64,000 nt of DNA from Thiobacillus sp. (lineage in GTDB: Bacteria > Pseudomonadota > Gammaproteobacteria > Burkholderiales > Thiobacillaceae), in assembly GCA_024709425.1 (NCBI GenBank), contig JANJWS010000085.1:17002-81001 (forward strand), given 5' to 3'. The notes under the pieces were generated by a model, which worked only from the letters and a program-made list of their open reading frames with translations, ran no database searches and was not told the origin of the DNA. Each line of letters starts with the position of its first letter. Position 1 is the first letter of the stretch. The translations under genes were made by a program, and so were the position numbers. Below are positions 1-9,378 of this stretch, piece after piece.

Positions 1-454
1 AGGGGTGTCCGTGGGGCCCAGCATGCCGTCCATCGGCGGTCTGCCCGAATCCTATCTCACCAACGTCATGCTGGAGTGGAAGAGCGGGACGCGTTTTTCC
101 GCGACCATGGGGCGCCTGCTGAAGGGCTACAGCGACGTGCAGATTGCCGATCTTGCTGCCTATTTCTCCAGGAAGCCGTGGGTGCCGCAGGCGCAAAAGA
201 CCGATGACGCACGGGTGCGGCTTGGTGCGCAATCGCTCAAGCGCTGTGCGGTGTGCCACGGTGACGACGGCGTGGCGCGCGATGCCGTGACCCCGCATCT
301 CAACGGGCAGTGGGCAGGCTATCTCCATCTCGAAGCACTCAAGTATCGCGATGACGCGACTGCGATGCCGAACCAGCAGATGCGCCGGGCTCTGCAGCGG
401 CTGAGCGACGAGGAGCTGCGGGCCGTCTCGGACTATTACGCAAGCCAGAAATAA
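1..454 (+). CDS. fccA: Flavocytochrome c cytochrome subunit (FccA-like), 3' part
   Basis: This is the C-terminal part of a dihaem class I cytochrome c. The reading frame is open to the left edge, so the true start, the signal peptide and the first CXXCH are outside the window. The second haem site, CAVCH, is visible at fragment residues 81-85. Methionines in SATMG and MPNQQM are candidate axial ligands. The stop lies 13 bp before a flavocytochrome c flavoprotein gene, so this is most simply the electron-accepting subunit of sulfide dehydrogenase, taking electrons from the FAD subunit in the periplasm. A cytochrome c4 or SoxE-like role cannot be excluded from the fragment alone. Confidence 0.8.
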   Translation, partial: GVSVGPSMPSIGGLPESYLTNVMLEWKSGTRFSATMGRLLKGYSDVQIADLAAYFSRKPWVPQAQKTDDARVRLGAQSLKRCAVCHGDDGVARDAVTPHLNGQWAGYLHLEALKYRDDATAMPNQQMRRALQRLSDEELRAVSDYYASQK

Positions 455-467
455 CCAGGAGATTGCC

Positions 468-1769
468 ATGAGCCGATTCAATCGTCGTGACTTCCTCAAG
501 GCGATCGCCGTTGGCATCCCCGCTGCGGGGATGCACATTCCCCTGGCGCGTGCGAACGGAAGTTCGCGTGTCGTGGTGGTGGGGGGGGGCTTTGGCGGGG
601 CGGTTGCGGCCAAATATCTGAAAATGATGGCGCCATCGGTCGACGTCATTCTCGTCGAGCGCAACCAGGTTTACGTGTCGTGCCCGCTGTCCAACGAAGT
701 CATCTCCGGGCATGGCAACCTCAAGGATCTGGAGGTCGGCTACGACGGTTTGCAGAAGCGCGGCGTCACCGTCATTTTCGATGAGGCGACCGCCATCGAT
801 CCGGTCAAGCGCAGCGTGGCACTCAAGGGCGGCAAGACGCTTGCCTATGATGCGCTCGTGCTCTCGCCCGGCATCGACTTCAATTACGCGGGTGTCGAAG
901 GCTACAGTGCGGAGCTGGCGGACGGTGATTTGCCGCACGCCTACAAGGCGGGTCCGCAGACGCTCGCACTGAAAAGGCAGCTGGAGGCTATGCCCGACGG
1001 GGGGACCTTCATCATTGCGGTGCCGCCCGGGCCGTTCCGCTGTCCGCCCGGCCCCTACGAGCGCGCGTCGCAGGTGGCTGCCTACCTGAAGGGGCACGGC
1101 AAGGCCAAATCGAAGGTACTCATCCTGGACGCCAACGATTCCTTCTCCAAGAAGGGCTTGTTCGAACAGGCGTGGAAAACGCACTACGGCAACATGATCG
1201 AGTGGGTACCCGGCGCATCCGACGGCAGGGTCGTCAAGATCGATCCCAAGACGAAGACGGCCTTCACCAACTTTGGTGAGCACAAGGCCGACGTTCTCAA
1301 CGTCATCCCGCCTCACCATGCCGGAAACATCGCGCAGACGGCGGGCCTCACCAACGAAAAAGGCTGGTGCCCGGTCGACATGCTGACCATGGAATCGACC
1401 GTGCAGAAGAACGTGTGGGTCGTCGGCGACGCCTGCGTGCATGGTGACCTGCCGGTCTATCCGATGCCGAAGTCGGCGCATGCCGCGGTAACCCAGGCTA
1501 AGGTGGCGGTGGGTGCGATCGTCGCCCGCCTCGCCGGCAAGCCGGCGCCGGAGCCCCATTTCGTCAACACCTGTTACAGCATCGCCGCGCCCGAATGGGG
1601 GTTCTCGGTGGTGCACGTCTATCGGGTGGAAGATGGCAAGCTGATCTATGCGCAGGAGGCAGGCGGCATCTCCGCGATCGATACGCCGGCCATCGCCACG
1701 CTGCGCAAGCTGGAGGCGGAGTACGCCGTCGGCTGGCTGAAGAACATCATGGCGGACTGTTTCGCCTGA
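468..1769 (+). CDS. fccB: Sulfide dehydrogenase (flavocytochrome c) flavoprotein subunit
   Basis: The 433-residue protein oxidises sulfide with FAD and passes electrons to the cytochrome subunit encoded just upstream. The N-terminus carries a twin-arginine signal (NRRDFLK, residues 5-11) followed by a hydrophobic stretch, so it is exported folded. A GGGFGG dinucleotide-binding loop lies at residues 39-44. Cys72 in VSCPLSN is placed where the family attaches FAD through an 8-alpha-S-cysteinyl bond. Cys192 (FRCPPGP) and Cys369 (NTCYS) are the likely redox disulfide near the flavin. The start is supported by CCAGGAG seven bases upstream. A run of nine Gs at 581-589 encodes part of the FAD loop; the frame is intact here. 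Confidence 0.9.
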   Translation: MSRFNRRDFLKAIAVGIPAAGMHIPLARANGSSRVVVVGGGFGGAVAAKYLKMMAPSVDVILVERNQVYVSCPLSNEVISGHGNLKDLEVGYDGLQKRGVTVIFDEATAIDPVKRSVALKGGKTLAYDALVLSPGIDFNYAGVEGYSAELADGDLPHAYKAGPQTLALKRQLEAMPDGGTFIIAVPPGPFRCPPGPYERASQVAAYLKGHGKAKSKVLILDANDSFSKKGLFEQAWKTHYGNMIEWVPGASDGRVVKIDPKTKTAFTNFGEHKADVLNVIPPHHAGNIAQTAGLTNEKGWCPVDMLTMESTVQKNVWVVGDACVHGDLPVYPMPKSAHAAVTQAKVAVGAIVARLAGKPAPEPHFVNTCYSIAAPEWGFSVVHVYRVEDGKLIYAQEAGGISAIDTPAIATLRKLEAEYAVGWLKNIMADCFA

Positions 1770-1807
1770 TCGCACGCATTGACCGAGTTCTTTCGAGGGA
1801 GAACGCC

Positions 1808-3517
1808 ATGAGCAGAGGGAATCGTTTTTCGCGCGGGCTGCTGGCCGCGGTCGCGGCATGGCTCGGGCTTGCCGCACACGCCGCGCCGACACCGCCGATC
1901 AAGCCGGTGGATGCCGAGAAGTGTTTCGCGTGCCATGTCGAAATCGAGGATTTCCATGCAGAGGGGCGTCACGCCACGGTGAACTGCGCGCACTGCCATG
2001 AAAACGCGGATGCGCATCTGAAAACAGCCAAGCCCAAGAACATGGGTACGCGCCCGGTGACTGTTGTCGATCATCGCGCGTGCGCCAGCTGCCACGCCGA
2101 CCAGTACAACTCCTTCGTGCAGACCAATCTGCATTCGCCGGCGCGTCTGGAGAAGGCGACCTTCAAGGGACGCTCCCCGCTGTTCGACAAGCTGATGGAA
2201 GGATATGGCTTTACCAAGGAACACGGCGAGCCACGCTCGCATGCTTTCATGCTGGTCGACCAGTGGGCGGTCGACCGCGGCTTCGGTGGCCGCATCCAGT
2301 TCAAGGACTGGACCTATATCAACAAGGCCGAACTGGCGGCGAACAATGCGTGGAACGTGCTGGTGGACCGCGAGCCGGAAACCTCCGACCAGAAGAAATT
2401 CATGCGCCAGACGGTCACGGCTGTCAACCCGGTGTGCATGAACTGCAAGACGCAGGACCACATTCTCGACTGGAGCTATCGAGGCGAGAAGCATCCTGCT
2501 GCGAAGTGGGACCGCACCACGAAGCCGGTCGAATTCGCACGCGCAATGAAGCATCCGCTCAATTGTTTCATGTGCCACGATCCGCACTCGGCGGGGCCGC
2601 GCGTGGTGCGCGATGCGCTGATCCATGCCGTGGTGGACCGCAAGCTGGGCACCTATCCCATGGATCCGGAAAAGAGCCAGAAGACGACGATGACCAAGGT
2701 CACGTTCAAGCGTAACGGCACTGATTTTCGCGCCATTGGCGTGCTCAACCGGACCGACTCCAACCTGATGTGCGCGCAATGTCACGTCGAGTACAACTGC
2801 GGGCCCGGCTATGACTGCACCGATCCGGAAGACCACAAGCCGGTTGGTATGGCGGACGCACGCACCAACCTGTTTCCGTGGACCAACGTCTTCGGCTACA
2901 AGAAGGTCATGGCTGAGGACTACAAGTTCAAGGACTTCAAGCACGCTGGCACCGGTGCGTATCTGCCCAAGATCCAGCATCCGGAGTTCGAGACGTACTG
3001 GGGCTCCAAGCACGAGCGGGCGGGCGTCGAGTGCAAGAACTGCCACATGCCGAAAAAGGTTCTGGCCAATGGCAAGACGCTGACTTCGCACCAACAGATG
3101 TCGCCGCGATTCCAGATCAAGGAAACCTGCCTCACCTGCCACAAGGACTGGAGCGAGAAGGATGCGCTCTACCACATGGATTCGGTGCAGAACTACGTGC
3201 GTGGCAAGCTCGCCAAGGCCGAGTTCTGGCTCGCCAGCCTGATCGACTGGATCGGCAAGGCGCAGCAGGATGGCAAGGTGCCGAAGGACGTGATGGACAA
3301 GGCCTACGACCTGCAGTACGACGCCACCCTCTACTGGGAATGGTGGACCGCCGAGAACTCCGACGGCTTCCATAACCCGCAGAACGCGCGCGAATCGCTG
3401 ACCCGTTCGGTCGATGCGTCGCAGGAAGGCATCGCACTCCTGAAGAAGGCGCTCGGCGTCGACAAGGTGCCGGCCAGTGTCGGCAACAGCAAGGCGTCTG
3501 CGCAGAAAGCGTACTGA
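1808..3517 (+). CDS. Octahaem ammonia-forming cytochrome c nitrite reductase (TvNiR type)
   Basis: The 569-residue secreted protein carries eight haem sites in the order CFACH 39, CAHCH 60, CASCH 92, CMNCK 210, CFMCH 253, CAQCH 322, CKNCH 409, CLTCH 441. The fourth is CXXCK, the lysine-ligated catalytic haem of the NrfA family, so the layout is three extra N-terminal haems plus a five-haem NrfA-like core, as in Thioalkalivibrio TvNiR. Tyr329-Asn-Cys331 matches the Tyr-X-Cys pair that is cross-linked in TvNiR, and QHPEFE (390-395) holds the active-site His. The ATG at 1808 was chosen because it starts a clear signal peptide (residues 1-26); the open frame extends further upstream inside fccB. 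It would reduce nitrite to ammonium in the periplasm. Six-electron reduction of sulfite is a known side activity of the family. Confidence 0.9.
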   Translation: MSRGNRFSRGLLAAVAAWLGLAAHAAPTPPIKPVDAEKCFACHVEIEDFHAEGRHATVNCAHCHENADAHLKTAKPKNMGTRPVTVVDHRACASCHADQYNSFVQTNLHSPARLEKATFKGRSPLFDKLMEGYGFTKEHGEPRSHAFMLVDQWAVDRGFGGRIQFKDWTYINKAELAANNAWNVLVDREPETSDQKKFMRQTVTAVNPVCMNCKTQDHILDWSYRGEKHPAAKWDRTTKPVEFARAMKHPLNCFMCHDPHSAGPRVVRDALIHAVVDRKLGTYPMDPEKSQKTTMTKVTFKRNGTDFRAIGVLNRTDSNLMCAQCHVEYNCGPGYDCTDPEDHKPVGMADARTNLFPWTNVFGYKKVMAEDYKFKDFKHAGTGAYLPKIQHPEFETYWGSKHERAGVECKNCHMPKKVLANGKTLTSHQQMSPRFQIKETCLTCHKDWSEKDALYHMDSVQNYVRGKLAKAEFWLASLIDWIGKAQQDGKVPKDVMDKAYDLQYDATLYWEWWTAENSDGFHNPQNARESLTRSVDASQEGIALLKKALGVDKVPASVGNSKASAQKAY

Positions 3518-3536
3518 TCCGCATCGCGGGGCCGGA

Positions 3537-3558
3537 CAAGGGGGCTTTGGCTCCCTTG
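3537..3558 (+). terminator. Hairpin after the nitrite reductase gene
   Basis: CAAGGGGGC (3537-3545) can pair with GCTCCCTTG (3550-3558) around a four-base loop, 20 bases past the stop. There is no U-run, so termination is only suggested. An uninterrupted run of about 11 Cs follows at 3579-3589. Confidence 0.45.
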
Positions 3559-3672
3559 TTCCGGGCGCTTGCCGGAGTCCCCCCCCCCCGGCCCGCTCCT
3601 TCATGCGCCGTTCCCCGTTGGGGACGGTGAATTCTGGTAAGCTGCGGGGTTGGTTCCATAGCCTTTGCCCCG

Positions 3673-4302
3673 ATGACCCCGCCCGTACTTTCCGCCCACG
3701 ATCTCGCCTGTGAACGCAGCGAGCGCGCGCTGTTCCGGGGGCTTGGCTTCGATCTCGGCGCAGGGGAGGCGCTGTGGGTACGCGGTGGCAACGGCCATGG
3801 CAAGACCAGCCTCTTGCGCATCCTGTGTGGTCTGTCACAGCCCGCCGCGGGTGAGGTGCGCTGGCGCGGGGAACTGCTCGATCGCATGCGCGAGCGGTAC
3901 GGACGTGAAATGGCCTACGTCGGCCATGCCAATGGCATCAAGGACGACCTCACGCCGCTGGAAAACCTTCGCCTTGCCGCGGAACTGGGTGGGCGAGAAC
4001 TGAACGAATCGAACGCTGTGACTGCCCTGGAGCGGGTCGGGCTGGGGCGTTGCCTCGACCTGCCGGCGCGCGTGCTTTCCTTTGGCCAGCGCAGACGCGT
4101 CGCCCTGGCCAGCCTCCTGACCGCCGGTGCGGTGTTGTGGATTCTCGACGAACCCCTGACCGGCCTCGACGTCGACGGGGTCGCCATGGTGGAAGGACTG
4201 ATCCAGGATCACGTTGCCGCCGGCGGCATGGCCGTCATGACGACCCACCAGCCGTTTGCGTTCACGGATATCACGCCCAAGTCGATTTCGGTCGGGGAAT
4301 GA
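3673..4302 (+). CDS. ccmA: Haem/cytochrome c maturation ABC transporter ATPase CcmA
   Basis: This 209-residue ATPase is the energy subunit of the CcmABCD complex, which frees haem-loaded CcmE for cytochrome c assembly. Walker A is GGNGHGKT at residues 38-45. The signature is LSFGQ, a small departure from the usual LSxGQ with polar residues, and Walker B is the ILDEP stretch. Length matches the family (about 205 residues). It is the first gene of a tightly packed ccmABCDEFGHI operon starting 155 bp after the nitrite reductase gene. Confidence 0.93.
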   Translation: MTPPVLSAHDLACERSERALFRGLGFDLGAGEALWVRGGNGHGKTSLLRILCGLSQPAAGEVRWRGELLDRMRERYGREMAYVGHANGIKDDLTPLENLRLAAELGGRELNESNAVTALERVGLGRCLDLPARVLSFGQRRRVALASLLTAGAVLWILDEPLTGLDVDGVAMVEGLIQDHVAAGGMAVMTTHQPFAFTDITPKSISVGE

Positions 4303-4324
4303 TGCGCCCTTTCCATGAGCCCGC

Positions 4325-4993
4325 ATGCTGCGCTTCCTGACCACTGTGATCCGCCGCGACATCCTGCTTGCTGCGCGCCGGCGCGGCGACTGGCTGACTG
4401 CGCAGTTTTTCTTCGTCATGGTGACGAGCCTGTTCCCACTCGGCATCGGCCCGGAGCCGACGATGCTGCGCAGCATCGGTCCCGGCGTGGTATGGGTCGC
4501 AGCGCTGCTCGCCTGCCTGTTGTCACTGGGGCGACTCTACGCCGACGATCATCGCGACGGCAGTCTGGAACAATTGCTGCTTTCGCCCTATCCCAACACC
4601 GTCCTCGCGCTGGGCAAGGCGCTCGCGCACTGGATCATCAATGGTATTCCGCTGCTGTTGATCGCGCCGGTACTCGGTATCCAGTTCGGCCTGCCGGGCG
4701 ATGCCCTGTGGGTGCTGGTGCTGTCGCTGGCGATCGGCACGCCCATCCTGTCTCTGCTGGGCGGCATCGGCGCGGCACTGACCCTCGGCCTGCGTGGCGG
4801 CGGGGTGCTGATCACTTTGCTGATCCTGCCCCTGTACGTGCCGGTACTGATTTTCGGGGCGGGCGCGGTCGAGGGCACGCTCTCGGGAACTGGCGCCGAG
4901 GCGCACCTGTCCCTGTTGGGGGCCTTGCTGGTGATGGCCCTGCTGATTGCGCCCTGGATCAGCGCACTGGCCCTCAGGGTCTCCGTGGAGTAA
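4325..4993 (+). CDS. ccmB: Haem exporter permease CcmB
   Basis: The 222-residue protein is the membrane permease partner of CcmA. It has six hydrophobic segments, an early QFFFVMVTSLFPLGIG stretch typical of CcmB, and the conserved small cytoplasmic loop LEQLLLSPYP. It begins 22 bp after ccmA and ends 4 bp before the likely ccmC start, so it is co-transcribed. Its length matches E. coli CcmB closely. Confidence 0.93.
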   Translation: MLRFLTTVIRRDILLAARRRGDWLTAQFFFVMVTSLFPLGIGPEPTMLRSIGPGVVWVAALLACLLSLGRLYADDHRDGSLEQLLLSPYPNTVLALGKALAHWIINGIPLLLIAPVLGIQFGLPGDALWVLVLSLAIGTPILSLLGGIGAALTLGLRGGGVLITLLILPLYVPVLIFGAGAVEGTLSGTGAEAHLSLLGALLVMALLIAPWISALALRVSVE

Positions 4994-4997
4994 GCGC

Positions 4998-5732
4998 TTG
5001 AACTTCTATCATTACGCCTCGCCGGCGACCTTCTATCCGCTCGCCGGCCGGCTCATTCCGTGGTTCGCTGGACTTGCCGCCATCCTGACAGCGGTCGGGC
5101 TGTACATCAGTTTCTTCGTCGCACCCACCGACTTTCAGCAGGGCGAGGGCTACCGCATCATTTTCATCCACGTGCCTGCGGCCTGGATGTCGATGTTCAT
5201 CTATGTCGTGATGGCGTTCTGGTCGGCCATCGGGCTGGCCTGGAACACCCGGCTGTCCTTTGTCATGGCGCGCGCACTGGCACCGACGGGCGCACTGTTC
5301 ACCTTTCTCGCCTTGTGGACTGGCGCATTGTGGGGCAAGCCCATGTGGGGCGCGTGGTGGGTATGGGACGCGCGTCTTACCTCCTCGCTGATCCTGCTGT
5401 TCCTCTACGTCGGCTACATGGCGTTGCAGGCGGCCATCGACGATCCGCGTCGCGCCGACCGCGCCGGCGCGCTGCTCAACCTGGTCGGCGTTATCAACGT
5501 GCCGATCATCTATTTCTCGGTGAAGTGGTGGAATACCCTGCACCAGGGTGCGTCGGTGAGCCTTACCCGCGCGCCTTCCATGGCGCAGACCATGCTGTGG
5601 GGCATGCTGATCATGGCGCTCGCCGCCTGGATGTACACCATCGCGGCAGCACTGGCCCGTTCGCGTACCCTGCTGCTCGAACGTGAACGCCGCACCGACT
5701 GGGCGCGTGCCGAAATCGGGAGACGGACATGA
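4998..5732 (+). CDS. ccmC: Haem-handling protein CcmC
   Basis: CcmC loads haem onto CcmE. The protein has six membrane segments, the tryptophan-rich WGAWWVWD motif (residues 117-124) and two flanking histidines, His58 and His182, at the spacing expected for the axial haem ligands. I chose a TTG start at 4998: it is preceded by GGAG with a 7-base spacer and gives 244 residues beginning NFYHYASP, the family length. An ATG at 4947 in the same frame would overlap ccmB by 47 bp and add an unrelated extension. Confidence 0.9.
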   Translation: MNFYHYASPATFYPLAGRLIPWFAGLAAILTAVGLYISFFVAPTDFQQGEGYRIIFIHVPAAWMSMFIYVVMAFWSAIGLAWNTRLSFVMARALAPTGALFTFLALWTGALWGKPMWGAWWVWDARLTSSLILLFLYVGYMALQAAIDDPRRADRAGALLNLVGVINVPIIYFSVKWWNTLHQGASVSLTRAPSMAQTMLWGMLIMALAAWMYTIAAALARSRTLLLERERRTDWARAEIGRRT

Positions 5733-5902
5733 TGTGGGAAAGCTGGGATGCTTTCTGGGCCATGGGTGGCTATGCGTTCTACGTGTGGGGTTCCTTCGGT
5801 GTCACCCTCGCCTGCGTGGCGGGCGAAGTGTGGCTGTTGCGCCGCCAGCGCCGGCAGGTATTGAGCCGCCTGCGCCGCATGCAAAGCCTGGATTCGCAAT
5901 AA
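5729..5902 (+). CDS. ccmD: Haem exporter accessory protein CcmD
   Basis: This small gene starts with two consecutive ATG codons (5729 and 5732), overlapping the ccmC stop as ATGA, and encodes 56-57 residues. The product has one membrane span (about residues 12-33, with the family motif MGGYAFYVW) followed by a very basic cytoplasmic tail (LLRRQRRQ). That architecture and its place between ccmC and ccmE identify CcmD, which is needed to release haem-CcmE from CcmABC. It is too short to stand out as an open frame by length alone. Confidence 0.9.
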   Translation: MMWESWDAFWAMGGYAFYVWGSFGVTLACVAGEVWLLRRQRRQVLSRLRRMQSLDSQ

Positions 5903-5916
5903 CCGTGAAGATGGCC

Positions 5917-6363
5917 ATGAAATCGCGTCACAAGAAACTCGCCCTGATCGTTCTCGTCGTCGCCGCGCTCGGCATTGCCGCGGGGCTCGTGCTCAACGCC
6001 TTCCAGAGCAACCTGGTGTTCTTCTTCTCGCCGACCCAGGTCGCCAACGGCGAGGCGCCGACCGGCCGCGCCTTCCGCATCGGCGGCCTGGTCGAGGAGG
6101 GCAGCATCCAGCGGCAACCCGACGGCCTGTCGGTACACTTCGTCGTGACCGACACCGCACGCACGATCCCGGTCGTCTATACGGGAATCCTCCCCGACCT
6201 GTTCAAGGAGGGCAAAGGCGTCGTCGCCGAGGGCCAACTGGGCAGCGATGGCGTGTTCACTGCGACCCAGGTGCTGGCGAAGCACGATGAGAACTACATG
6301 CCCCCGGAAGCGGCCCACGCGGTGGAACAAGCGCAGAAGGCCCAGCAGTCGGTGGTCGAATGA
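5917..6363 (+). CDS. ccmE: Periplasmic haem chaperone CcmE
   Basis: The 148-residue protein has an N-terminal membrane anchor (residues 8-26) and a beta-barrel domain. His123 in AKHDENY is the residue that binds haem covalently in the family, with Tyr127 as the axial ligand. I chose the ATG at 5917 (MKSRHKK), preceded by GAAG at a 6-base distance; the ATG at 5911 would add two residues. The C-terminal tail after residue 130 is short and polar, as is usual. Confidence 0.93.
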   Translation: MKSRHKKLALIVLVVAALGIAAGLVLNAFQSNLVFFFSPTQVANGEAPTGRAFRIGGLVEEGSIQRQPDGLSVHFVVTDTARTIPVVYTGILPDLFKEGKGVVAEGQLGSDGVFTATQVLAKHDENYMPPEAAHAVEQAQKAQQSVVE

Positions 6364-6410
6364 ACAGGCATTTCGAAGCGTGCATGCCCGCACGCTGACA
6401 AGGAGAACAC

Positions 6411-8387
6411 ATGATCCCGGAACTTGGCCACTTCGCCCTCATCATCGCGTTGCTGCTGGCATTGGTGCAGGCGATCCTGCCGCTTTACGGGGCGCAACGT
6501 GGCAACCGCACCCTGATGGCGGTGGCGCGCCCGGCCGCCCAGGGGCAGTTCATGTTCATCGTGCTTGCCTTCGGCTGCCTCGCCTGGTCCTTCCTCGTCA
6601 ACGATTTCTCGGTGCTGAACGTGGCGCGGAACTCGTATTCGCGCCTGCCAGAGGTTTATCGTTTCACCGCGACATGGGGTTCGCATGAGGGTTCGATGCT
6701 GTTCTGGGTGATGATCCTGGGGTTCTGGAGCGCTGCGGTTTCGGTATTTTCGCGCCATCTCCCGGAAGACATGGCGGCGCGCGTCCTGGGCGTCATGGGG
6801 CTCATTGCGGTAGGCTTTCTTGCCTTTCTCCTGACTACCTCGAATCCGTTCGTGCGTCTCGTGCCCGCCGCGCCGGACGGCAACGACATGAACCCGCTGC
6901 TGCAGGATTGGGGCATGATCGTGCATCCACCGATGCTCTACATGGGTTACGTCGGCTTCGCGGTCGCCTTCGCCTTTGCCATTGCCGCGCTGCTTTCCGG
7001 CAAGCTCGACGCGGCCTGGGCCCGCTGGTCGCGGCCGTGGACGACGGTGGCCTGGGGCTTCCTCACACTGGGTATCGTGCTTGGCAGCTGGTGGGCCTAC
7101 CGTGAGCTCGGCTGGGGGGGGTGGTGGTTCTGGGATCCCACCGAAAACGCCTCGTTCATGCCGTGGCTGGCCGGCACCGCACTCATCCACTCGCTGGCGG
7201 TCACCGAAAAGCGTGGCGCCTTCAAGGCGTGGACCGTGCTGCTTGCGCTGCTGGCCTTCTCCCTGTCGCTGCTCGGTACCTTCCTCGTGCGTTCCGGTGT
7301 GCTGTCCTCGGTGCATGCCTTCGCCACTGACCCGGCGCGCGGTGCCTTTATCCTCGGGTTCCTCGCGGTGGTGATCGGCGGCTCGCTCGCGCTGTATGCG
7401 TGGCGTGCACCGAAGATGATCACTGGCGGTGGGTTTACGTGGTTCTCACGCGAGTCGCTGCTGCTCGCCAACAACGTCATCCTGGTCGCGGCGCTCGGCG
7501 CCGTGCTGCTCGGTACGTTGTATCCCCTCTTCATGGACGCCATGGGTCTGGGCAAGATTTCCGTCGGTCCGCCGTACTTCAATGCGGTGTTCGTGCCGTT
7601 GATGGCGCCGGCGCTGTTCCTCATGGGAGTCGGGCCACTCGCACGCTGGAAGGATGCCAGCCTGCCCGACGCGGTGGCACGTCTCAAATGGGCGCTCGTC
7701 GTGGCCGTCGCCACCGCCATCCTGTTGCCGCTCACACTTGATGGTTTCAAGCCATGGGCGAGTCTTGGCTTCTTCCTCGCCGTGTGGATCACGCTGGCGG
7801 TGGGCGTGGCGTTGCGCGACCGCCTGCGCCACGGCGCGGGCAGCCTCGGGCAGAAGCTGCGGTCGGTTCCGCGCGGGTTCTGGGGCATGCAGTTGGCGCA
7901 TTTTGGTGTCGCGGTGGGCATCGCGGGGATTGCGGTGGTGGCCAACTACGAAAGCGAGCGGGATGTGCGCATGGACATCGGCAGCTATGCCGAGCTGGCG
8001 GGCTATACCTTCACCTTCCGCGGAGCGAGCGAATACGATGGCCCCAACTACCGCGCGGCGCGTGGCACGGTGGATGTGACGAAGAACGGCAAGCCGGTCG
8101 GCACGCTGCATCCGGAGAAACGCCTGTACAACGCTTCCGGCATGGCCATGACGGAGGCGGCCCTCGATTCGGGTACGTTCCGCGACGTCTACGTTGCCAT
8201 GGGTGAGCAGCTCGACGAACAAGGCGCATGGAGCGTGCGCCTGTTCCACAAGCCCTTCATCAACTGGCTGTGGCTGGGGGCGACGTTCATGGTCGTGGGG
8301 GGCTTTCTCGCCGCGTCCGACAAACGCTACCGCATCGCCCTGCGGCGAAGCGAACTGCCGCGCGGCGTTGCCGTGCAGGGGGCCTGA
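6411..8387 (+). CDS. ccmF: Cytochrome c haem lyase subunit CcmF
   Basis: This 658-residue polytopic membrane protein is the core of the haem lyase, taking haem from CcmE and attaching it to CXXCH sites. The tryptophan-rich motif WGGWWFWDPTEN is present near residue 240, with conserved histidines in nearby loops and a large periplasmic domain before the last span. An AAGGAG Shine-Dalgarno lies just upstream of the ATG. A run of eight Gs at 7114-7121 falls inside the WWD motif; the frame is intact. It could also serve the lysine-ligated CXXCK haem of the nearby nitrite reductase, because no separate NrfE/CcsA-like lyase is seen in this window (inference). Confidence 0.95.
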   Translation: MIPELGHFALIIALLLALVQAILPLYGAQRGNRTLMAVARPAAQGQFMFIVLAFGCLAWSFLVNDFSVLNVARNSYSRLPEVYRFTATWGSHEGSMLFWVMILGFWSAAVSVFSRHLPEDMAARVLGVMGLIAVGFLAFLLTTSNPFVRLVPAAPDGNDMNPLLQDWGMIVHPPMLYMGYVGFAVAFAFAIAALLSGKLDAAWARWSRPWTTVAWGFLTLGIVLGSWWAYRELGWGGWWFWDPTENASFMPWLAGTALIHSLAVTEKRGAFKAWTVLLALLAFSLSLLGTFLVRSGVLSSVHAFATDPARGAFILGFLAVVIGGSLALYAWRAPKMITGGGFTWFSRESLLLANNVILVAALGAVLLGTLYPLFMDAMGLGKISVGPPYFNAVFVPLMAPALFLMGVGPLARWKDASLPDAVARLKWALVVAVATAILLPLTLDGFKPWASLGFFLAVWITLAVGVALRDRLRHGAGSLGQKLRSVPRGFWGMQLAHFGVAVGIAGIAVVANYESERDVRMDIGSYAELAGYTFTFRGASEYDGPNYRAARGTVDVTKNGKPVGTLHPEKRLYNASGMAMTEAALDSGTFRDVYVAMGEQLDEQGAWSVRLFHKPFINWLWLGATFMVVGGFLAASDKRYRIALRRSELPRGVAVQGA

Positions 8388-8389
8388 AG

Positions 8390-8911
8390 ATGAAACGCTG
8401 GTTGCCGCTGCTCGCCTTCCTGATCCTGGTCGGCTTTTTCGCCAAGGGACTGTTTCTCAATCCGCGTGAGGTGCCCTCGCCGTTCATCGGCCGCGCCGCG
8501 CCGGCATTCACCCTGCCACTGGTCGGCGCTTCGGGCGGGCAATTCAGCCCGGCGGACATGCGCGGCAAGGTATGGCTGCTCAACGTGTGGGCACCGTGGT
8601 GCGTGTCGTGCCGCCAGGAACATCCGGTTCTGATGCAGATCGCCGCGACGGGGCGCGTGCCCATCGTCGGCCTCAACTGGAAGGACCGTGACCGCGAGGC
8701 AGCCGCGCTCCTCGCGCGCACCGGCAGTCCCTATGTGGCGGTGGCCGAGGATCTGGACGGCCGGGTCGGCATCGACTATGGCGTCACCGGCACGCCCGAG
8801 ACCTATGTCATCGACCGCGAGGGCATCGTGCGCATGAAGCACATCGGGCCGATCAGCCCTGCTATCTGGCAGGAGAAGCTGGAACCGAAACTGAAGGAGC
8901 TGGGCGTATGA
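8390..8911 (+). CDS. ccmG: Thiol:disulfide interchange protein CcmG/DsbE
   Basis: This membrane-anchored thioredoxin-fold protein (173 residues) keeps apocytochrome CXXCH cysteines, or CcmH, reduced. An N-terminal span (residues 5-23) is followed by the active site WCVSC (Cys71, Cys74) and the cis-proline loop GVTGTPETY. The ATG at 8390 was chosen because it follows the ccmF stop by two bases and starts the signal anchor directly. The gene ends in an ATGA overlap with ccmH. Confidence 0.94.
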   Translation: MKRWLPLLAFLILVGFFAKGLFLNPREVPSPFIGRAAPAFTLPLVGASGGQFSPADMRGKVWLLNVWAPWCVSCRQEHPVLMQIAATGRVPIVGLNWKDRDREAAALLARTGSPYVAVAEDLDGRVGIDYGVTGTPETYVIDREGIVRMKHIGPISPAIWQEKLEPKLKELGV

Positions 8912-9378
8912 GCGGCAGCCCGACTTTCGTGCTGGCGTTGTTGCTGGCTGTTGCTTCGCCCGCGCATGCCGAGGCGCCGCATGCGGCGGCGCCCAACGCC
9001 GAAAATCCCGAGATCGAGCAACGTCTGGTCAGGCTGGGGGAGGACCTGCGCTGTCTGGTATGCCAGAACGAGTCGCTCGCCGGTTCCAAGGCCGAGCTTG
9101 CCGAGGACCTGCGGCGCGAGATTCGCGAGCAGATGAAGGCGGGCAAGAGCGATGCCGAGGTGATCGATTACCTGACGGAGCGCTACGGCGATTTCGTGCT
9201 CTATCGGCCGCCCTTCAAACCGGTGACCTGGTTGCTGTGGCTTGGTCCGGTGTTGTTCCTGGGGGCGGGGGGCGCAGCCTGGTACCTGGCGCTGCGGCGG
9301 CGCCGCGCGGCGGCGACCGAGCCGCCGGATGCACAGAAGCTCGCCGCCGCCGCCCGCTTGCTGGACGAAGGGCGATGA
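8908..9378 (+). CDS. ccmH: Cytochrome c maturation thioreductase CcmH
   Basis: The 156-residue protein has a signal peptide (cleavage near AHA, residue 21), the invariant LRCLVCQN motif (Cys49, Cys52) that exchanges disulfides with apocytochromes, and a single C-terminal membrane span. It corresponds to the short CcmH/CycL form; the TPR part found fused in E. coli CcmH is encoded separately by the next gene. NrfF, the NrfA-specific relative, has the same fold, so a contribution to CXXCK haem attachment is possible. Confidence 0.93.
   Translation: MSGSPTFVLALLLAVASPAHAEAPHAAAPNAENPEIEQRLVRLGEDLRCLVCQNESLAGSKAELAEDLRREIREQMKAGKSDAEVIDYLTERYGDFVLYRPPFKPVTWLLWLGPVLFLGAGGAAWYLALRRRRAAATEPPDAQKLAAAARLLDEGR

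Noticed and set aside
571..595. fccB as a frameshifted pseudogene at the G-run
   Set aside because: The frame is intact through the run and gives GGGFGG as expected.
1646..3838. Long open frame antisense to the nitrite reductase gene
   Set aside because: Same cause; the sense strand has eight haem motifs in frame.
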